Positions 4,757 through 6,532 of a stretch of DNA of 6,532 bases are shown piece after piece. Made by a program: the position numbers and the translations under genes. The notes below the pieces were generated by a model. That model saw nothing but the letters and a program-made list of their open reading frames with translations, had not been told where the DNA came from and did not search any database. The stretch spans positions 1-6,532 of the forward strand of contig DAIOHQ010000262.1 of the NCBI GenBank assembly GCA_036744635.1, read 5' to 3'. The stretch's first letter is position 1. Every line of letters begins with the position of its first letter. Source of the stretch: DAIOHQ01 sp036744635 (lineage in GTDB: Bacteria; Planctomycetota; Phycisphaerae; Tepidisphaerales; Tepidisphaeraceae).

Positions 4757-4819
4757 CGCACTGCGTGCATATTGATTTTCCTCACGATCTCTCTGTTGGC
4801 GTGTCTGCCCAATAATTGA
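4757..4819 (+). pseudogene. Possible decayed lipoprotein signal peptide
   Basis: The plus-strand frame reads RTACILIFLTISLLACLPNN and then stops at 4817-4819. A hydrophobic stretch of about a dozen residues ends in a textbook lipobox, LLAC, followed by only four residues. No good start codon or ribosome binding site is seen: TTG at 4772 is the only nearby start, and the frame upstream is not protein-like. It may be the remains of a third lipoprotein gene between the two intact ones, or a chance hydrophobic frame. Confidence 0.2.
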
Positions 4820-4970
4820 CCTCCGAAGGGTAAGCTTGTGAGATAAAATCCCAAGATTCTCTTTGCACCCCATAAAGTCGAAGGGGCGCGGCCGCGAGCT
4901 TCTAACGTCGTCGCGGGCAAGTACGACCTGGCTGACTGTGGGCCTAGACATCTTTAACAGGGAGACGACT

Positions 4971-6167
4971 ATGAAAAACGCTACCGCCATCGCTTGCCTG
5001 CTGATGCTGTTTCCAATGGTCTGCGGTTGCGGGAGTAGTTCGCAGGACTCGAAGCCTACTGTGGCGGAGGGAGAAAAGGTACTCAGTGACGGCATCCCCA
5101 GCGAGTCCGAGGGAAGAATTAAGGTCGCCAAGTTTTCGAAAACTGACGGGCAATCGTCGGTGGTGAACGGTGTGGCGATGTACAAGATGGAATTTCAGGC
5201 AGAATTGGAATTTACAGAGGACTGCAAATGGCGGACAAGAAGTGTTCTAGACAATGCACACACGAGCTTTAGAACGGTGAAGCTTCCTCCCGAGGCTTCG
5301 AGTGACAACTTCTCTTGGAGCCAATGGGACAGTGATACTCAGACTCCAGGGACCGTAATGAAGCGGGGGCAGCGGCAGCAAATCTCCGGTACCCTCACGT
5401 TCGAAAAGAGCGAGAAGGGGTGGCGCGGTGACCTCACCCGTATTGACTTTGGGAAGCCAAGCGCGCCGGTGGCAGCCACGGACAGCAGCGCCCCGTCTCG
5501 GTCCCCAGGAACGCCTTCGGCGAGCTTGTCGAAAGCACAGATTAACCAAAGGGAGGCGAACGGGCGAACTCGTTTGCACAATGCGATTGCCAAGAGAGAC
5601 CTTGCGGCGGCGAAGGAGCTTCTTGAACAGGGTGCAGACCTTAATATTGAGGAGTCGAATGGAGAACGAGCATCCCCGTGGTACTCAGCTTGTCAATGGG
5701 ACAATATAGCTGCGATGAAGCTTCTGTTGGAACATGGCGCTGACGTGAATGCCCGATTCCGCGGAGGGCTGTCGCCGTTGAAGCTGGTCAGCACTGGGGA
5801 AGCGGCTATGCTGTTGCTGCCCCGAGGGGCGAAGATGGACGGCGCGTTTGAGGAGGCGTGGCTTAAGTCGCTGGATTATTCAACTGCACTGCTGACGTGC
5901 GGAGCCAAGATTGACCCGAAGGACGCCAAGCCACTCCGCAACGCTGCATTGCACGGTGCGGAGAAGGGAGACCCGCGTCGGGTTAAGGGAACGGAGCTCG
6001 TGGACGTGCTACTCGCTGCAGGTGCAGACATTAATGCCAGAGATAGGGATGGTATGACCGCATTGGGTGCTCTTCTTCGCGCGGCGTCGACGACGCAGCC
6101 GAGTGATAGATCATCATATCGCGGATTCATGGTGGAGTATCTTCGAAGCAAAGGTGCGAGAGAGTAG
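4971..6167 (+). CDS. Predicted lipoprotein with C-terminal ankyrin repeats
   Basis: The 398-aa protein starts MKNATAIACLLMLFPMVCGC, a lipoprotein signal with C20 as probable lipidation site, then GSSSQDS. Residues ~30-160 form an unrecognised, probably beta-rich domain (AMYKMEFQAELEFTEDC, 69-85; GTLTFEKSEKGWRGDLTRID, 140-159). Residues ~162-188 are a Ser/Pro/Ala linker. From ~197 come ankyrin-type repeats: two good ones (RTRLHNAIAKRDL...LLEQGADLN, 199-225; LLLEHGADVNA, 251-261), two degenerate ones around 265-315, and good ones ending in LLAAGADINARD (347-358) and at the C-terminus. Ankyrin repeats bind other proteins; the partner is unknown. The product should sit in a membrane facing the periplasm or outside. 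ATG 4971 is chosen over an earlier start because AGGGAG lies 6 nt upstream and the signal peptide begins there. It is followed on the opposite strand by a methyltransferase remnant. Ankyrin proteins can serve as immunity or scaffold proteins, but nothing here shows which. Confidence 0.82.
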   Translation: MKNATAIACLLMLFPMVCGCGSSSQDSKPTVAEGEKVLSDGIPSESEGRIKVAKFSKTDGQSSVVNGVAMYKMEFQAELEFTEDCKWRTRSVLDNAHTSFRTVKLPPEASSDNFSWSQWDSDTQTPGTVMKRGQRQQISGTLTFEKSEKGWRGDLTRIDFGKPSAPVAATDSSAPSRSPGTPSASLSKAQINQREANGRTRLHNAIAKRDLAAAKELLEQGADLNIEESNGERASPWYSACQWDNIAAMKLLLEHGADVNARFRGGLSPLKLVSTGEAAMLLLPRGAKMDGAFEEAWLKSLDYSTALLTCGAKIDPKDAKPLRNAALHGAEKGDPRRVKGTELVDVLLAAGADINARDRDGMTALGALLRAASTTQPSDRSSYRGFMVEYLRSKGARE

Positions 6168-6234
6168 TGGGGCGCGAGATCGAGTTGGTTGGCGTTTCCT
6201 CTGCCACTGCCGCGTAGGGCGGAGCGTCCTGGGC

Positions 6235-6401
6235 CTAAAACAACTTGGCATCCTCCGCCTTCTTGCTCCGCGGGCTTTTTTGATAGAGCGGATTTCCTGG
6301 GCGGGGGGCGTGTCGATTTTTTGGCCGGACAAGAGGTCCTCGATGGTCAGGATTTGCAGGATTTCGAGATTGTCCCCGTAGTAAAGCGTGTTGTCGGCCA
6401 T
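6235..6401 (-). pseudogene. Internally deleted, frameshifted DNA methyltransferase remnant
   Basis: From ATG at 6399-6401 the minus strand reads MADNTLYYGDNLEIL (6401-6357), the typical beginning of type III Mod-like adenine-specific DNA methyltransferases. The next residues, QILTIEDLLSGQKIDTPP, are instead typical of the C-terminal tail of the same family. The whole centre is missing, including the DPPF/DPPY catalytic motif and the FxGxG SAM motif. Then at an A6 run (6276-6281) the tail slips: adding one A restores KKSPRSKKAEDAKLF and a TAG stop at 6235-6237, the usual short Lys-rich, ...LF ending. So it carries two lesions, a large deletion and a 1-nt frameshift. The deletion joint lies at an 8-bp direct repeat, CAGGATTT, at 6348-6355 and 6357-6364 on the plus strand. 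The product cannot methylate DNA. Family assignment is from remembered family wording, not a search. Confidence 0.72.
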
Positions 6402-6507
6402 GTGCCGGCCATGATAACCGGAGGCGACGATGGCGCAAAATCGCGCAGCGGCGGCTCCCGGCCTTGGGGTGCGTGACGCTTGAGGCGGCTGGGAAATATG
6501 GCTGGAT

Positions 6508-6532
6508 GAGCGGTGGATGTGTACATCCGCTC
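6508..6532. other. Interrupted palindrome at the window edge
   Basis: GGATGT (6515-6520) and ACATCC (6523-6528) are complementary around GT. Outside them GAGC (6508-6511) pairs with GCTC (6529-6532), leaving three unpaired bases on the left. It lies about 110 bp upstream of the methyltransferase remnant start. The structure reaches the last base, so its full extent is unknown. Confidence 0.3.

Noticed and set aside
4816..4849. Promoter TTGACC ... TAAAAT for the ankyrin lipoprotein
   Set aside because: The spacing is 22 bp, well outside the usual 16-18 bp for sigma70, so I do not list it as a feature.
4484..5185. 233-codon minus-strand frame across the lipoprotein gap and ankyrin gene start
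   Set aside because: It is antisense to two genes with clear signal peptides and ribosome binding sites, and its translation is not protein-like.

Overview
The window looks like chromosomal DNA from a high-GC, environmental bacterium. Three minus-strand housekeeping genes have strongly GC-biased third codon positions: queE (7-deazaguanine pathway), folK (folate pathway) and a dapL-type aminotransferase (lysine and peptidoglycan precursor). DapL in place of the usual succinylase/acetylase route, near-absent Shine-Dalgarno sequences on these genes, and intergenic DNA packed with short phased repeats all recall the Planctomycetota/Verrucomicrobiota (PVC) group. That placement is inference; no marker gene proves it.

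Layout. 1-490 holds no intact gene. It has a 19-bp perfect inverted repeat (48-66/135-153), an orphan fragment of the acetyl-CoA synthetase C-terminal domain (about 222-353, + strand) and a terminator-like hairpin facing queE. 491-3395 carries queE, folK and dapL in that coordinate order, all on the minus strand, so dapL is promoter-proximal if they are co-transcribed. Each gap contains a different inverted-repeat structure: a mirrored array of 7-bp units between queE and folK, and a pair of ~75-bp arms built from CACAGAT decamers and GCAGAG units between folK and dapL. The 3396-3940 leader upstream of dapL is a mosaic of at least four short tandem repeat families, with a very good sigma70-type promoter at its far end (3942-3970).

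3971-6532 is different in character. It has plus-strand genes with clear GGGAG ribosome binding sites and more mixed codon use: a 106-aa predicted lipoprotein (4267-4587) and a 398-aa predicted lipoprotein with C-terminal ankyrin repeats (4971-6167). The first may be a stand-alone version of the N-terminal domain of the second. Between them lie hairpins and what may be a decayed third lipoprotein signal peptide. The window ends with a badly damaged minus-strand DNA methyltransferase remnant (6235-6401), whose first 15 residues are joined directly to its last ~35 residues across a short repeat and then frameshifted.

The housekeeping genes do not form one pathway, although QueE and FolK both act in pterin/deazapurine chemistry that starts from GTP. 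The right-hand part reads as an accessory region with gene decay. No complete new system is proven here. The strongest leads are the phased-repeat architecture of the intergenic DNA, the lipoprotein pair, and the two gene fragments.
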